Below are positions 40,672 to 49,458 of a stretch of DNA of 64,000 bases, piece by piece. Location of the stretch: contig NZ_JAAQYM010000005.1 in NCBI RefSeq assembly GCF_012986595.1, positions 186,001 through 250,000 on the forward strand, read 5' to 3'. The notes under the pieces are model-generated. The model was not told the origin of the DNA, did not search any database, and saw only the letters and a program-made list of their open reading frames with translations. The position numbers were made by a program, and so were the translations under genes. Position 1 is the first letter of the stretch. Every line of letters begins with the position of its first letter. This DNA comes from Pseudomonas koreensis. Its GTDB lineage: Bacteria; Pseudomonadota; Gammaproteobacteria; Pseudomonadales; Pseudomonadaceae.

Positions 40672-41442
40672 ATGGCGCTGGCCAAACGCATCATCCCTTG
40701 CCTGGACGTGGACAACGGCCGGGTCGTCAAAGGTGTGAAGTTCGAGAACATCCGTGACGCCGGTGACCCGGTGGAAATCGCCCGTCGCTATGACGAGCAG
40801 GGTGCCGACGAGATTACCTTCCTCGACATCACCGCCAGCGTCGATGGCCGCGACACCACGCTGCACACTGTCGAACGCATGGCCAGCCAGGTGTTCATCC
40901 CGCTGACCGTGGGCGGCGGCGTGCGCACCGTGCAGGACATTCGCAACCTGCTCAATGCCGGCGCGGACAAGGTCTCGATCAACACCGCAGCGGTGTTCAA
41001 CCCGGAGTTTGTCGGCGAAGCCGCGCAGCATTTCGGTTCGCAGTGCATTGTCGTCGCCATCGATGCGAAGAAGGTCTCCGGCCCGGGTGAAACCCCGCGC
41101 TGGGAAATCTTCACCCACGGCGGGCGCAAGCCGACCGGTCTCGACGCGGTCGAGTGGGCGAAAAAGATGGAAGGCCTGGGTGCCGGCGAGATCCTGCTGA
41201 CCAGCATGGATCAGGACGGCATGAAAAACGGCTTCGACCTCGGCGTGACCCGCGCCATCAGCGATGCGCTGGGCATTCCGGTGATCGCTTCCGGCGGCGT
41301 CGGCAACCTGCAGCATCTGGCCGACGGCATCCTCGAAGGCCACGCCAGCGCGGTACTGGCGGCGAGTATTTTCCACTTCGGCGAATACACCGTGCAGGAA
41401 GCCAAAGCGTATATGGCCAAACGCGGCATCGTGATGCGCTAA
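40672..41442 (+). CDS. hisF: imidazole glycerol phosphate synthase, cyclase subunit
   Basis: A 256-residue barrel partner of HisH. The start MALAKRIIPCLDVDNGRVVK contains catalytic Asp11, and the second catalytic Asp is in ILLTSMDQDGMKNG or VVAIDAKK, as in the family. PLTVGGGVRTVQDI and VIASGGVGNLQHLA bind phosphate. It is 9 nt after hisA. A long hairpin follows the stop. Confidence 0.97.
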   Translation: MALAKRIIPCLDVDNGRVVKGVKFENIRDAGDPVEIARRYDEQGADEITFLDITASVDGRDTTLHTVERMASQVFIPLTVGGGVRTVQDIRNLLNAGADKVSINTAAVFNPEFVGEAAQHFGSQCIVVAIDAKKVSGPGETPRWEIFTHGGRKPTGLDAVEWAKKMEGLGAGEILLTSMDQDGMKNGFDLGVTRAISDALGIPVIASGGVGNLQHLADGILEGHASAVLAASIFHFGEYTVQEAKAYMAKRGIVMR

Positions 41443-41463
41443 ACCGTACAGGCCAGTGGACAG

Positions 41464-41498
41464 CATGGCGTACCCAAGGCACTCTTGGGCACGCCATG
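41464..41498 (+). terminator. strong hairpin after hisF
   Basis: CATGGCGT-A-CCCAAG and CTTGGG-C-ACGCCATG make a 14-bp stem with one mismatch around GCACT. No T-run follows. It lies 17 nt before the next gene and may partly stop, or process, his transcripts. Confidence 0.5.
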
Positions 41499-41515
41499 GA
41501 TTCCGGTAGCCCGAC

Positions 41516-42271
41516 ATGATCAAACGCCTGCTTCTTGTTCTCGCCAGCGCTTCTGTGTTGCTGCTCAACACGGCCCGCGCCGAAAACAGTCCCGACACCG
41601 ATCTGGTGCTCCTTACCGAAAACTTCCCGCCGTACAACATGGCGAAAGACGGCAAGAACTTCGCCAAAGGCGAGAACATCAATGGCATTGCCGCCGACAT
41701 CGTGCGTGAGATGTTCAAGCGTGCCGACCTGACCTACAGCCTGACGTTGCGCTTCCCTTGGGAGCGGGTTTACAAGCTGGCGTTGGAGAATCCCGGTTAC
41801 GGTGCCTTCGTGATGGCGCGGCTGCCGGATCGCGAAAAACTGTTCAAATGGGTCGGCCCCATCGGTCCGGACGACTGGATCATGTTGGCCAGGGCCGACA
41901 GCAAGATCATCCTCGACACCCTCAATGACGCCCGCAAATACAAGATCGGCGCCTACAAGGGCGACGCGATTGCCGAGACGCTGACCAAGCAAGGCTTGAA
42001 GCCGCTGGTGGTGCTGCGCGATCAGGACAACGCGAAAAAACTGGTCAACGGCCAGATCGACCTGTGGGCCACCGGTGACCCGGCCGGGCGCTACCTGGCA
42101 AGACAGGACGGCGTGACCGGGCTCAAGACCGTACTGCGCTTCAACAGCGCCGAGTTGTACCTGGCGCTGAACAAGAACGTGTCGGACGAGACGGTGAAGA
42201 AGCTGCAGGCAGCGCTGGATCAGATGCGCAAGGACGGCGTGGTGGACGAGATCATGGGCCGGTATCTCTGA
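41516..42271 (+). CDS. periplasmic family-3 solute-binding protein
   Basis: A 251-residue exported protein with a signal peptide MIKRLLLVLASASVLLLNTA (cut after ARA). The mature start DTDLVLLTENFPPYNMAKDG resembles the amino-acid-binding fold, but of the diverged branch common in pseudomonads that lacks linked permeases. YKIGAYKGDAIAETLTKQGL and DLWATGDPAGRYLARQ are typical. No ABC partners are adjacent, so it may be a sensor-type or orphan binding protein. It follows the his operon after a hairpin. Confidence 0.82.
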   Translation: MIKRLLLVLASASVLLLNTARAENSPDTDLVLLTENFPPYNMAKDGKNFAKGENINGIAADIVREMFKRADLTYSLTLRFPWERVYKLALENPGYGAFVMARLPDREKLFKWVGPIGPDDWIMLARADSKIILDTLNDARKYKIGAYKGDAIAETLTKQGLKPLVVLRDQDNAKKLVNGQIDLWATGDPAGRYLARQDGVTGLKTVLRFNSAELYLALNKNVSDETVKKLQAALDQMRKDGVVDEIMGRYL

Positions 42272-42316
42272 GGCCTGAGCTTCCCTGATACACATGTGGG
42301 AGCGGATGTTGCCGGG

Positions 42317-43093
42317 TCAGCGGTACACGCCATCCTTGCCGTGAGCAGCCGTCGCGCGATTGCTGCGCACGCTGATCATCTGCTTGACGTCGATCCACTC
42401 AATCCCCTGGGACTTGAGCTTCGGTAATTCGCGCTCCAGCACCGCCAGTGTCTGCGGATACGGGTGGCCGATCATCACCGCCGAACCCTGCTTGCGCGCC
42501 AGGCTGATCGCGGTCTGCAACTGAGTGTAGATCGCCGCTTCGGTGCGCTCGTCATCGAGGAACACATCCCGCGAGACGCTCGCCAGATCGATCTTCTGCG
42601 CCTGTTGCGCAGCCACGGTCTGTGCACTGGTGCGGCTGTCGACGAAGAACTTGTGCCGGCGCTGCAACTCCCCCATCAGCCAGGCCATCGCCACCGGTTG
42701 CGCGGTCATGCGGCTGCCCATGTGGTTATTGATGCCGGCGGTGTAGGGGACCCTTTTGAACGCGGCGTCGAGGCGCTTTTCCAGCTCTTCGAGCGGCAGC
42801 TCGGGGTGCCAGGCATACGGGCCGGTGGCCGGGTCCATGGGCATGTGCAGGATCACGATCTTGCCGGCGCGATGGGCTTCGCGGGCAAATTCAGCGGCAT
42901 GTGGGGTGTCGGGCATGATCGCTGTGGTCACCGGGCCGGGCAGGGCCAGTACGCGGCGATCCCGGGGCAGGTTTTGCCCCAGGTCGTCGATGATCAGCGT
43001 CAGGTAGGCTTTTTGCGCAGTGGTTGTGGCGGGCTCTGCATGAGCAGCACCCGCCAGACAGCACAGCAGGACCATGAGCAAACGCAGCGACAT
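42317..43093 (-). CDS. divergent polysaccharide deacetylase family protein YibQ
   Basis: A 258-residue exported protein (signal RLLMVLLCCLAGAAHAEP). The NodB-like fold of the YibQ group is seen in YLTLIIDDLGQNLPRDRR, HMPMDPATGPYAWHPELPL, YTAGINNHMGSRMTA and KFFVDSRTSAQTVA. Several metal-site residues differ from true deacetylases, so activity is unsure. Same strand as ctpA and envC, two bases after the ctpA stop, matching the envC-yibQ neighbourhood of enterobacteria. Confidence 0.9.
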   Translation of the reverse strand: MSLRLLMVLLCCLAGAAHAEPATTTAQKAYLTLIIDDLGQNLPRDRRVLALPGPVTTAIMPDTPHAAEFAREAHRAGKIVILHMPMDPATGPYAWHPELPLEELEKRLDAAFKRVPYTAGINNHMGSRMTAQPVAMAWLMGELQRRHKFFVDSRTSAQTVAAQQAQKIDLASVSRDVFLDDERTEAAIYTQLQTAISLARKQGSAVMIGHPYPQTLAVLERELPKLKSQGIEWIDVKQMISVRSNRATAAHGKDGVYR

Positions 43094-43095
43094 CC

Positions 43096-44415
43096 TCAGC
43101 GGCCGGAGGTGATGCTCAGCCCTTTGAGCAGGCTCAGGGCCTGGGCCAACTGGTAATCGTCATCCTGCGGCATGGCCTTCGGCTTGGCGCCGGAACCGGT
43201 CGGTTTGTCCGCGCCACCGTTGCCGTTGCCCAGGTGACCTTGCAGGTCGGCTTCCTTGAAGTAGTCGCCGTCCGCCTCGTTGGTGATCTTCGCCTTGCGC
43301 ACTTCGATGTCCGGGACGATGCCCTGAGCCTGGATCGAGCGGCCGTTCGGCGTGAAGTACAGCGCCGTGGTGATCTTCAGTGCGCGGTCGTTGTTCAGCG
43401 GCAGCACGGTCTGCACCGAGCCTTTGCCGAAACTGGTGGTGCCCATGACCACGGCGCGTTTCTGATCCTGCAGGGCGCCGGCGACGATTTCCGAGGCCGA
43501 GGCGCTGCCACCGTTGATCAGCACGACCATCGGCACCGCTTCGCTTTCGTCCTTGCCGGTGGCGGAGAAGCGCAGCTCGGAGTTGGCGATCCGGCCTTTG
43601 GTGTAGACGATCAGACCCTTCTTGATGAAGTGGTCGACCACTTCCACGGCGGCTTGCAACACGCCGCCCGGGTTGTTGCGCAGGTCGAGGATGATGCCGT
43701 TGAGCTTCTTGCCGTTGTCCTTGCGCAGCTTGGCCAGGGCCTTGGAGACTTCTTCGCCGGTCTTGACCTGGAACTGGGTGATGCGGATGTAGCCATAGCC
43801 CGATTCCAGCAGCTGCGCCTTGACGCTCTTCACTTGAATCACGGCGCGGGCCAGAGTCACGTCGAACGGCGTGCCGCCGTCACGGACCAGGGTCAGGGTG
43901 ATTTTCTGGCCGATCTTGCCGCGCATCTTGTCCACGGCTTCGGTCATGGTCTGGCCGCGAGTCGGCTGACCGTTGATCTTGACGATGAAGTCACCGGCCT
44001 GAATGCCGGCCTTCGACGCCGGAGTGTCGTCGATTGGCGACACGACCTTGATGAAGCCGTCTTCGGACCCGACTTCGATGCCCAGACCGCCGAATTCGCC
44101 GCTGGTGCTTTCCTGCAGCTCGGTGAAGTCTTCAGGGCCAAGATAAGCGGAGTGCGGATCGAGGTTGCTGAGCATGCCCTTGATCGCGTTTTCCAGCAGG
44201 GTCTTGTCGTCCACCGGCTCGACATAGGCGGCCTTGATCCGATCCATCACCTCGGCAAAGGTGCGCAACTCTTCCAGCGGCAACGGAGCCTTGGCGGTCG
44301 CGGCAGTGCCTGCCGGAGCGACGGCCGGGGCCGGTTGAGCAGCGAACGCCAGAGGCGCGCCGATCACCAGGGCGATCGTCAGGGCCAGCGAGGTAAGGCG
44401 GGACAAATGCAGCAT
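43096..44415 (-). CDS. ctpA: S41 family carboxyl-terminal processing protease
   Basis: A 439-residue periplasmic protease with a signal peptide (SLALTIALVIGAPLAFAA). The PDZ domain (about 85-165) has GGLGIEVGSEDGFIKVVSPI. The catalytic Ser is in VLINGGSASASEIVAGALQD and the Lys in GTTSFGKGSVQTV. Members cut peptidoglycan hydrolases or lipoprotein-linked substrates. Downstream of envC in one run, fitting a cell-wall remodelling group. It ends in a Gly/Asn/Pro-rich linker. Confidence 0.93.
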   Translation of the reverse strand: MLHLSRLTSLALTIALVIGAPLAFAAQPAPAVAPAGTAATAKAPLPLEELRTFAEVMDRIKAAYVEPVDDKTLLENAIKGMLSNLDPHSAYLGPEDFTELQESTSGEFGGLGIEVGSEDGFIKVVSPIDDTPASKAGIQAGDFIVKINGQPTRGQTMTEAVDKMRGKIGQKITLTLVRDGGTPFDVTLARAVIQVKSVKAQLLESGYGYIRITQFQVKTGEEVSKALAKLRKDNGKKLNGIILDLRNNPGGVLQAAVEVVDHFIKKGLIVYTKGRIANSELRFSATGKDESEAVPMVVLINGGSASASEIVAGALQDQKRAVVMGTTSFGKGSVQTVLPLNNDRALKITTALYFTPNGRSIQAQGIVPDIEVRKAKITNEADGDYFKEADLQGHLGNGNGGADKPTGSGAKPKAMPQDDDYQLAQALSLLKGLSITSGR

Positions 44416-44446
44416 GTCGAACGAACTCCTGAATTAGGCGACGCGC

Positions 44447-45733
44447 TTATCCTTGCGCGTGACACCATTGCGCCGGATCACTCGGGTGACCCTGCTGACG
44501 AATTGCGAAATACAGCGCGGGTGTGTCCTGACCGCCACTGTTACCCACAGTGGAAATCGACTCACCGGCTTTTACCACGTCACCGGCCGACTTGAGCAGC
44601 GTCTGGTTGTGACCGTAAAGACTCAGATAACCATTGCCGTGGTCGAGGATCACCAGCAGCCCGGCACCGCGCAACCAGTCGGCGAACACCACGCGCCCGC
44701 CGTGCACGGCATGCACCTGGCTGCCGGCGGCGGCGCTGATCATCACGCCATCCCACTTGGTGCGGGCATCGTCGCCACGGCTTTCGCCGAAGCGTGCCAG
44801 CAATCGACCATCAACCGGCCACGGAAGTTTTCCCCGGGTTGCAGCAAAAGGGCCACCGAAGGTCTCGCCGCTGCTGGAAACCAGCGCGCCTGGCGTTGAT
44901 CTGACCGGTTTTCGTGGGGCGTCGCTGGTATCAGCCTGCGCCTCACGCAAACGCTTTTTTTCCGCTTCCTGCTGGGCGATCAGCGCTTTCTGCCGCGCTT
45001 CTTCTGCCTCACGGGCCTGGCGGGCCAGGGTTTCTTCAATGGTTTTAAGGACTTTAGACAGGTCTGCCTGATCCTGCTCGCGGGCGGCCAGTTTCTGGTC
45101 GCGGGCTTTCACGTCATCGTTGAGCTTGGCGAGGACTTGCTGGCGTTCCTTGCGGACTTTTTCCAGCTCGTCGCGCTGGCTGTCGAGGCTGCTTTTCTGC
45201 ACCAGCAATTGCGCCTGCTGCATGGCGATGTCATTTTCGACATTGGCCAGTTGGCGCAGGGTTTCGTTGAAGTTCTTCAGCTGCTCCAGGCGGGCCTGGC
45301 TCAGGTAATCGTAATAGGTCAGGGTGCGGGCGAATTTCTCGGGATTCTGCTGGTTGAGCAGCAGCTTGAGGTATTCCTGACGGCCGTTCTGATAGGCCGC
45401 ACGGGCCTGGATGGCGATCAATCGCTGTTGTTCAGTGCGCGCGCTCTGGAGTTTTTTTTTCTCCGCATCGAGTCGCTGCAGCTCGGATTCGCTTTTCTTC
45501 AGCTCTTTTTGCAGGGCATCGACCTGCTTCTCGAGCTTGCCCATCTCGGTTTCAGTGCCCTTGAGCTCTTTCTGCACGCCGGATTTTTCTTCCTGCAGCT
45601 TGCCCAGCAGCTTTTTCAGCTCGGCAATGTCCTGACGCGTGGCATCCAACTGCTGTTGGGTTTGCGCGCGCTCGTCAGCGAAGGCCGGTTGGAGCAGGCA
45701 GGTCAGAGCGAGGGCGATCAGGACGCGGAGCAT
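44447..45733 (-). CDS. envC: murein hydrolase activator EnvC
   Basis: A 428-residue exported protein. A signal peptide (MLRVLIALALTCLLQPAFAD) leads a long coiled coil (about 20-250, rich in KKLLGKLQEEKSGVQKEL-like heptads), a charged linker, and a C-terminal LytM/M23 domain (about 305-425). The zinc-binding residues are degenerate (KWDGVMISAAAGSQVHAV), as expected for a non-enzymatic activator of amidases during cell division. Start at the ATG at 45733; 45 upstream codons rejected. It lies between gpmI and ctpA. Confidence 0.93.
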   Translation of the reverse strand: MLRVLIALALTCLLQPAFADERAQTQQQLDATRQDIAELKKLLGKLQEEKSGVQKELKGTETEMGKLEKQVDALQKELKKSESELQRLDAEKKKLQSARTEQQRLIAIQARAAYQNGRQEYLKLLLNQQNPEKFARTLTYYDYLSQARLEQLKNFNETLRQLANVENDIAMQQAQLLVQKSSLDSQRDELEKVRKERQQVLAKLNDDVKARDQKLAAREQDQADLSKVLKTIEETLARQAREAEEARQKALIAQQEAEKKRLREAQADTSDAPRKPVRSTPGALVSSSGETFGGPFAATRGKLPWPVDGRLLARFGESRGDDARTKWDGVMISAAAGSQVHAVHGGRVVFADWLRGAGLLVILDHGNGYLSLYGHNQTLLKSAGDVVKAGESISTVGNSGGQDTPALYFAIRQQGHPSDPAQWCHAQG

Positions 45734-45868
45734 AGAGGCGGGCGGCACCAGGGTAATGGACGGCCTAGTATGCCCGCCCGAGGCTGCAAAAAAAACGCCC
45801 AATTGGGCTTGTGTGATAACTGGAGCTATAGACGGGGTGAAATCCTTTTTAAAAACCCCAAAAACCAC

Positions 45869-45960
45869 TGTGGGAGCGGGCTTGCCCGCGATGGCGTCTT
45901 AACATTCAACATAGCTGTTGGCTGTCAGATTGCTATCGCTGGCAAGCCAGCTCCCACAGG
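45869..45960. repeat. REP-type palindromic pair, family B
   Basis: GTGGGAGCGGGCTTGCCCGCG faces GCTGGCAAGCCAGCTCCCAC; the arms have diverged from other family-B copies. It lies between the gpmI stop and the envC start, so the two genes may have separate messages. Confidence 0.75.
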
Positions 45961-45986
45961 GTTTTGCGGTGTTTTATGGATTCGGG

Positions 45987-47516
45987 TCAGACCAGAATCG
46001 AAGTCCCCGTCATCTCCGCCGGTTTTTCCAGGCCCAGCAGCATCAGCATGGTCGGCGCCACGTCCGCCAGTACGCCGCCTTCGCGGACCTTGAGGTCACG
46101 CTTGCCGACGTAAATGAACGGCACCGGTTCGGTGGTGTGCGCGGTGTGCGCCTGGCCGGTGGAGGCGTCGGACATCTGCTCGACGTTGCCGTGGTCGGCG
46201 GTGATCAGCGCTTCGCCGCCGACCTCCTCCAGTGCCTCGACGATGCGCCCGACGCAGGTGTCCAGGCATTCCACGGCTTTTACCGCAGCATCGAACACGC
46301 CGCTATGGCCGACCATGTCGCCGTTGGCGTAGTTGACCACGATCACGTCGTAACGCTGGTGTTCGATGGCATCGACGATGCGGTCGGTGACTTCCGGTGC
46401 GCTCATTTCCGGTTGCAGGTCGTAGGTGGCGACTTTCGGCGACGGGATCAGGATGCGCTCTTCGCCCGGGAACGGTTCTTCACGGCCGCCGGAGAAGAAG
46501 AAGGTCACGTGCGCGTATTTCTCGGTTTCGGCGATGCGCAGCTGGGTTTTGCCGTTCTTCGCCAGGTAGTCACCGAGCACGTTTTCCAGGCTGCCGGCGG
46601 CGAAGGCCGATGGCGCAGGGATGCTGGCGGCGTATTGGGTCAGCATGACGAAGCCGGCCAGTTTTGGCTGGCGCGCGCGCTCGAACTCCTTGAAATCGTC
46701 TTCGACGAACACGCGGGTCAGCTCACGGGCACGGTCGGCGCGGAAGTTCATGAACACCACGGCGTCGCCGTCTTCGACCTTGACCGGCTCGCCGATGGTG
46801 GTGGCCTTGACGAATTCGTCGCTCTCGCCACGGGCGTAGGCGGCGTCGAGGCCTTCCTGGGCGGTGGCTGCGTTGAATTCGGCGTTGCCGTCGACGATCA
46901 GGTTGTAGGCCTGGGATACGCGGTCCCAGCGGTTGTCACGGTCCATCGCGAAGTAGCGACCGACGATGCTGGCGATGCGGCCCTTGCCGAGCGCCTGGAA
47001 GGTCGCGTCGAGCAGTTCGATCGACGAAGTGGCGCTTTTCGGCGGCGTGTCGCGACCGTCGAGGAAGGCGTGCAGGTAGATTTTCTCGGCGCCGCGCTTG
47101 AAGGCCAGTTCGGCCATGGCCACCAGGTGATCCTGGTGGCTGTGCACGCCGCCATCGGACAGCAGGCCCATGAAATGCACGGCCTTGCCGGCTGCCACGG
47201 CTTTATCCACAGCGGCACAGATGGTCGGGTTTTCAAAGAACTCACCGTCGCGGATCGCTTTGGTCACGCGGGTGAAGTCCTGATACACCACGCGCCCGGC
47301 GCCGAGGTTCATGTGGCCGACTTCGGAGTTGCCCATCTGGCCGTCCGGCAGGCCGACGTCCATGCCGCTGCCCGAGATCAAGCCGTTCGGCACGCTGGCC
47401 CACAGGCGATCGAGTACCGGCTTCTTCGCCGCATACACGGCATTGGATTCGTGGCTGTCACTGTGACCGAAGCCGTCGAGAATCATCAGGACCAAAGGTT
47501 TAGGCGTGGTAGTCAT
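45987..47516 (-). CDS. gpmI: 2,3-bisphosphoglycerate-independent phosphoglycerate mutase
   Basis: A 509-residue manganese enzyme of glycolysis that interconverts 3- and 2-phosphoglycerate through a phosphoserine. The start MTTTPKPLVLMILDGFGHSD carries the first metal Asp. The nucleophile Ser is in GQMGNSEVGHMNLGAGR, and ALITADHGNVEQM gives further metal ligands. The ATG at 47516 fits family length. Followed on the same strand by envC, ctpA and yibQ, a conserved order. Confidence 0.96.
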   Translation of the reverse strand: MTTTPKPLVLMILDGFGHSDSHESNAVYAAKKPVLDRLWASVPNGLISGSGMDVGLPDGQMGNSEVGHMNLGAGRVVYQDFTRVTKAIRDGEFFENPTICAAVDKAVAAGKAVHFMGLLSDGGVHSHQDHLVAMAELAFKRGAEKIYLHAFLDGRDTPPKSATSSIELLDATFQALGKGRIASIVGRYFAMDRDNRWDRVSQAYNLIVDGNAEFNAATAQEGLDAAYARGESDEFVKATTIGEPVKVEDGDAVVFMNFRADRARELTRVFVEDDFKEFERARQPKLAGFVMLTQYAASIPAPSAFAAGSLENVLGDYLAKNGKTQLRIAETEKYAHVTFFFSGGREEPFPGEERILIPSPKVATYDLQPEMSAPEVTDRIVDAIEHQRYDVIVVNYANGDMVGHSGVFDAAVKAVECLDTCVGRIVEALEEVGGEALITADHGNVEQMSDASTGQAHTAHTTEPVPFIYVGKRDLKVREGGVLADVAPTMLMLLGLEKPAEMTGTSILV

Positions 47517-47669
47517 GGAATCCACTCGTGGCTAATAAAGAAGAGGGCGATGGAAAAGGGAGTGGCAGTTTAAAGCCAAGTTCAATCCACGTCACCGCCG
47601 GACGGGGTTTGGCCCTCCATAGCGGCTGTGTATACTGGCCGACATTTTAACGCCCTGGAACCTCCTTCG

Positions 47670-48083
47670 ATGGTTGCTCACCTGATTGAATTTGCCACTA
47701 ACCACTACATTCTTGTCGGTATCTTCGTCGTACTGCTGGCCCTGCTGCTGGCGCACACGATGCAGGGCGGCGGTAAAAGCCTGAGCACCGGCGAACTGAC
47801 CGCACTGGTTAACAAGGACGCGGGCGTCGTGGTGGATATCCGTCCAGCGAAGGATTTCGCTGCTGGCCACATCGTTGGCGCGGTGAACATTCCCCAGGAC
47901 AAACTGGCTGCGCGCATCGGCGAGCTGGAAAAACACAAGGCCAAGACCATCATTCTGGTCGACGCCCTGGGCCAGACCGCTGGCACCCACGCCCGCGAAC
48001 TGATGAAATCCGGCTTCACCGCCGCCAAGCTGTCCGGCGGGATTTCCAGCTGGAAAGGCGACAACCTGCCGCTGGTGAAGTGA
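47670..48083 (+). CDS. yibN: YibN-type membrane-anchored rhodanese-like protein
   Basis: A 137-residue protein with one N-terminal membrane helix (YILVGIFVVLLALLLAHTM) and a rhodanese domain (VVVDIRPAKDFAAGHIVGAV). The active-site Cys position reads ILVDALGQTAG, with Asp in place of Cys, as in E. coli YibN, so it is unlikely to be a sulfurtransferase. It precedes grxC and secB, the same order as in E. coli, suggesting a scaffold role at the membrane. ATG at 47670 with CCTCC-proximal Shine-Dalgarno; TATACT at 47631 may be its -10. Confidence 0.88.
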   Translation: MVAHLIEFATNHYILVGIFVVLLALLLAHTMQGGGKSLSTGELTALVNKDAGVVVDIRPAKDFAAGHIVGAVNIPQDKLAARIGELEKHKAKTIILVDALGQTAGTHARELMKSGFTAAKLSGGISSWKGDNLPLVK

Positions 48084-48084
48084 T

Positions 48085-48339
48085 ATGAGCGAAGTCATCG
48101 TCTACTCCAGCGATTACTGCCCTTATTGCGTGCGAGCCAAGCAATTGCTCGTGAACAAAGGTGTGGCCTTCGAAGAGATCAAGGTCGATGGCAAGCCGCA
48201 GATTCGTGCTGCCATGAGCCAGAAGGCCGGACGCACCTCCGTGCCGCAGATCTGGATCGGCGACAGGCACATCGGCGGTTGTGATGATTTGTATGCCCTG
48301 GAGCGCGCCGGCAAGCTCGACGCGCTGCTCAAGGCCTGA
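48085..48339 (+). CDS. grxC: glutaredoxin 3
   Basis: An 84-residue dithiol glutaredoxin with the active site CPYC (SSDYCPYCVRAKQLL) and the glutathione-binding GRTSVPQIWIGDRHIGGCDD. It reduces disulfides with glutathione. One base separates its ATG from the yibN stop. It is followed by secB in the same operon. Confidence 0.97.
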   Translation: MSEVIVYSSDYCPYCVRAKQLLVNKGVAFEEIKVDGKPQIRAAMSQKAGRTSVPQIWIGDRHIGGCDDLYALERAGKLDALLKA

Positions 48340-48396
48340 ACGGCTGCACCCACGTACAGCAATCCCTAAAAGACCCAAGATCAGAAAGGATCTGAG

Positions 48397-48882
48397 ATGA
48401 CTGACCAACAGAACACTGCAGCCAGCGAAGAAGAAACCGCACCGCAATTCTCCTTGCAGCGCATCTACGTACGCGATCTGTCCTTCGAAGCCCCGAAAAG
48501 CCCGGCGATCTTTCGCCAGCAGTGGGACCCGACCGTCGGTCTGGATCTGAACACCCGTCAGAAAGAGCTGGAAGGCGATTTCTACGAAGTTGTGCTGACC
48601 CTGTCCGTGACCGTGAAAAACGGTGACGAAGTAGCCTTCATCGCTGAAGTGCAACAGGCCGGTATCTTCCTGATCAAGAACCTGGATGCGGCTTCGATGA
48701 GCCACACCCTGGGTGCGTTCTGCCCGAACATCCTGTTCCCGTACGCTCGCGAAACCCTGGACAGCCTGGTGACCCGTGGTTCGTTCCCGGCCCTGATGCT
48801 GGCACCGGTGAACTTCGACGCCCTGTACGCGCAAGAGCTGCAGCGCATGCAGGAAGCCGGCGAGACCCCGACCGTTCAATAA
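48397..48882 (+). CDS. secB: protein-export chaperone SecB
   Basis: A 161-residue chaperone that keeps preproteins unfolded and hands them to SecA. The core matches SecB: FSLQRIYVRDLSFEAPKSPA, EVVLTLSVTVKNGDEVAFIA, CPNILFPYARETLDSLVTRG and FPALMLAPVNFDALYAQ. The acidic N-terminus (TAASEEETAPQ) is usual. AAAGGA precedes the ATG. Confidence 0.98.
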   Translation: MTDQQNTAASEEETAPQFSLQRIYVRDLSFEAPKSPAIFRQQWDPTVGLDLNTRQKELEGDFYEVVLTLSVTVKNGDEVAFIAEVQQAGIFLIKNLDAASMSHTLGAFCPNILFPYARETLDSLVTRGSFPALMLAPVNFDALYAQELQRMQEAGETPTVQ

Positions 48883-48900
48883 GCGGTTCAGCTGTACCCC

Positions 48901-48990
48901 TGTGGGAGCGAGCCTGCTCGCGAAAGCGATTTGTCAGTGACATCAATGTTGCTGACAGACCGTAATCGCAAGCAGGCTCGCTCCCACAGT
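48901..48990. repeat. REP-type palindromic pair, family B
   Basis: TGTGGGAGCGAGCCTGCTCG faces CAAGCAGGCTCGCTCCCACA around a ~45-bp spacer, in the gap between the convergent secB and trmL genes. Confidence 0.85.
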
Positions 48991-49002
48991 TGTTTTGGGT
49001 GT

Positions 49003-49458
49003 TTATTTGAAGCCGTTCTGCCGCCACGCTTCGTACACGGCCACCGCCACGGTGTTGGACAGGTTCAGGCTGCGGCAACCTTCGCGCATCGGCAGGCGCA
49101 GACGCTGTTCCGCCGGCAGGGCGTCCAGCACCTCTGGCGGCAGGCCACGGCTTTCCGGGCCGAAGATGAACGCGTCGCCCGGGACGAACGCGGCATCGTG
49201 AAACGGTCGCGAACCCTTGGTGGTAAAGGCGAACAACCGTGGGTTGCCCAGGCTTTCAAGGCAACTGGCGAGGTCGGCGTGGCGCTGCAATGTGGCATAT
49301 TCGTGGTAGTCGAGACCGGCCCGGCGCAAGCGCTTGTCGTCCATCTCGAAACCCAGCGGTTCGATCAAATGCAGGTGGCAGCCGCTGTTGGCGCACAGCC
49401 TGATAACGTTGCCGGTATTCGGCGGAATTTCTGGTTGAAAAAGGATGACGTGAAACAT
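49003..49458 (-). CDS. trmL: tRNA (cytidine(34)-2'-O)-methyltransferase TrmL
   Basis: A 151-residue SPOUT methyltransferase acting on the wobble base of leucine tRNAs. The start MFHVILFQPEIPPNTGNVIR is diagnostic. The knot region has IFGPESRGLPPEVL and LPMREGCRSLNLSNTVAVAV. GGAG lies 6 nt before the ATG. This start codon overlaps that of the divergent gene at 49457 (CATG), so the two ribosome-binding sites lie in each other's coding strand. Confidence 0.96.
   Translation of the reverse strand: MFHVILFQPEIPPNTGNVIRLCANSGCHLHLIEPLGFEMDDKRLRRAGLDYHEYATLQRHADLASCLESLGNPRLFAFTTKGSRPFHDAAFVPGDAFIFGPESRGLPPEVLDALPAEQRLRLPMREGCRSLNLSNTVAVAVYEAWRQNGFK

Noticed and set aside
47670..48083. Catalytic rhodanese
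   Set aside because: The active-site Cys position is Asp (LVDALGQ), as in E. coli YibN, so an enzymatic role was not assigned.
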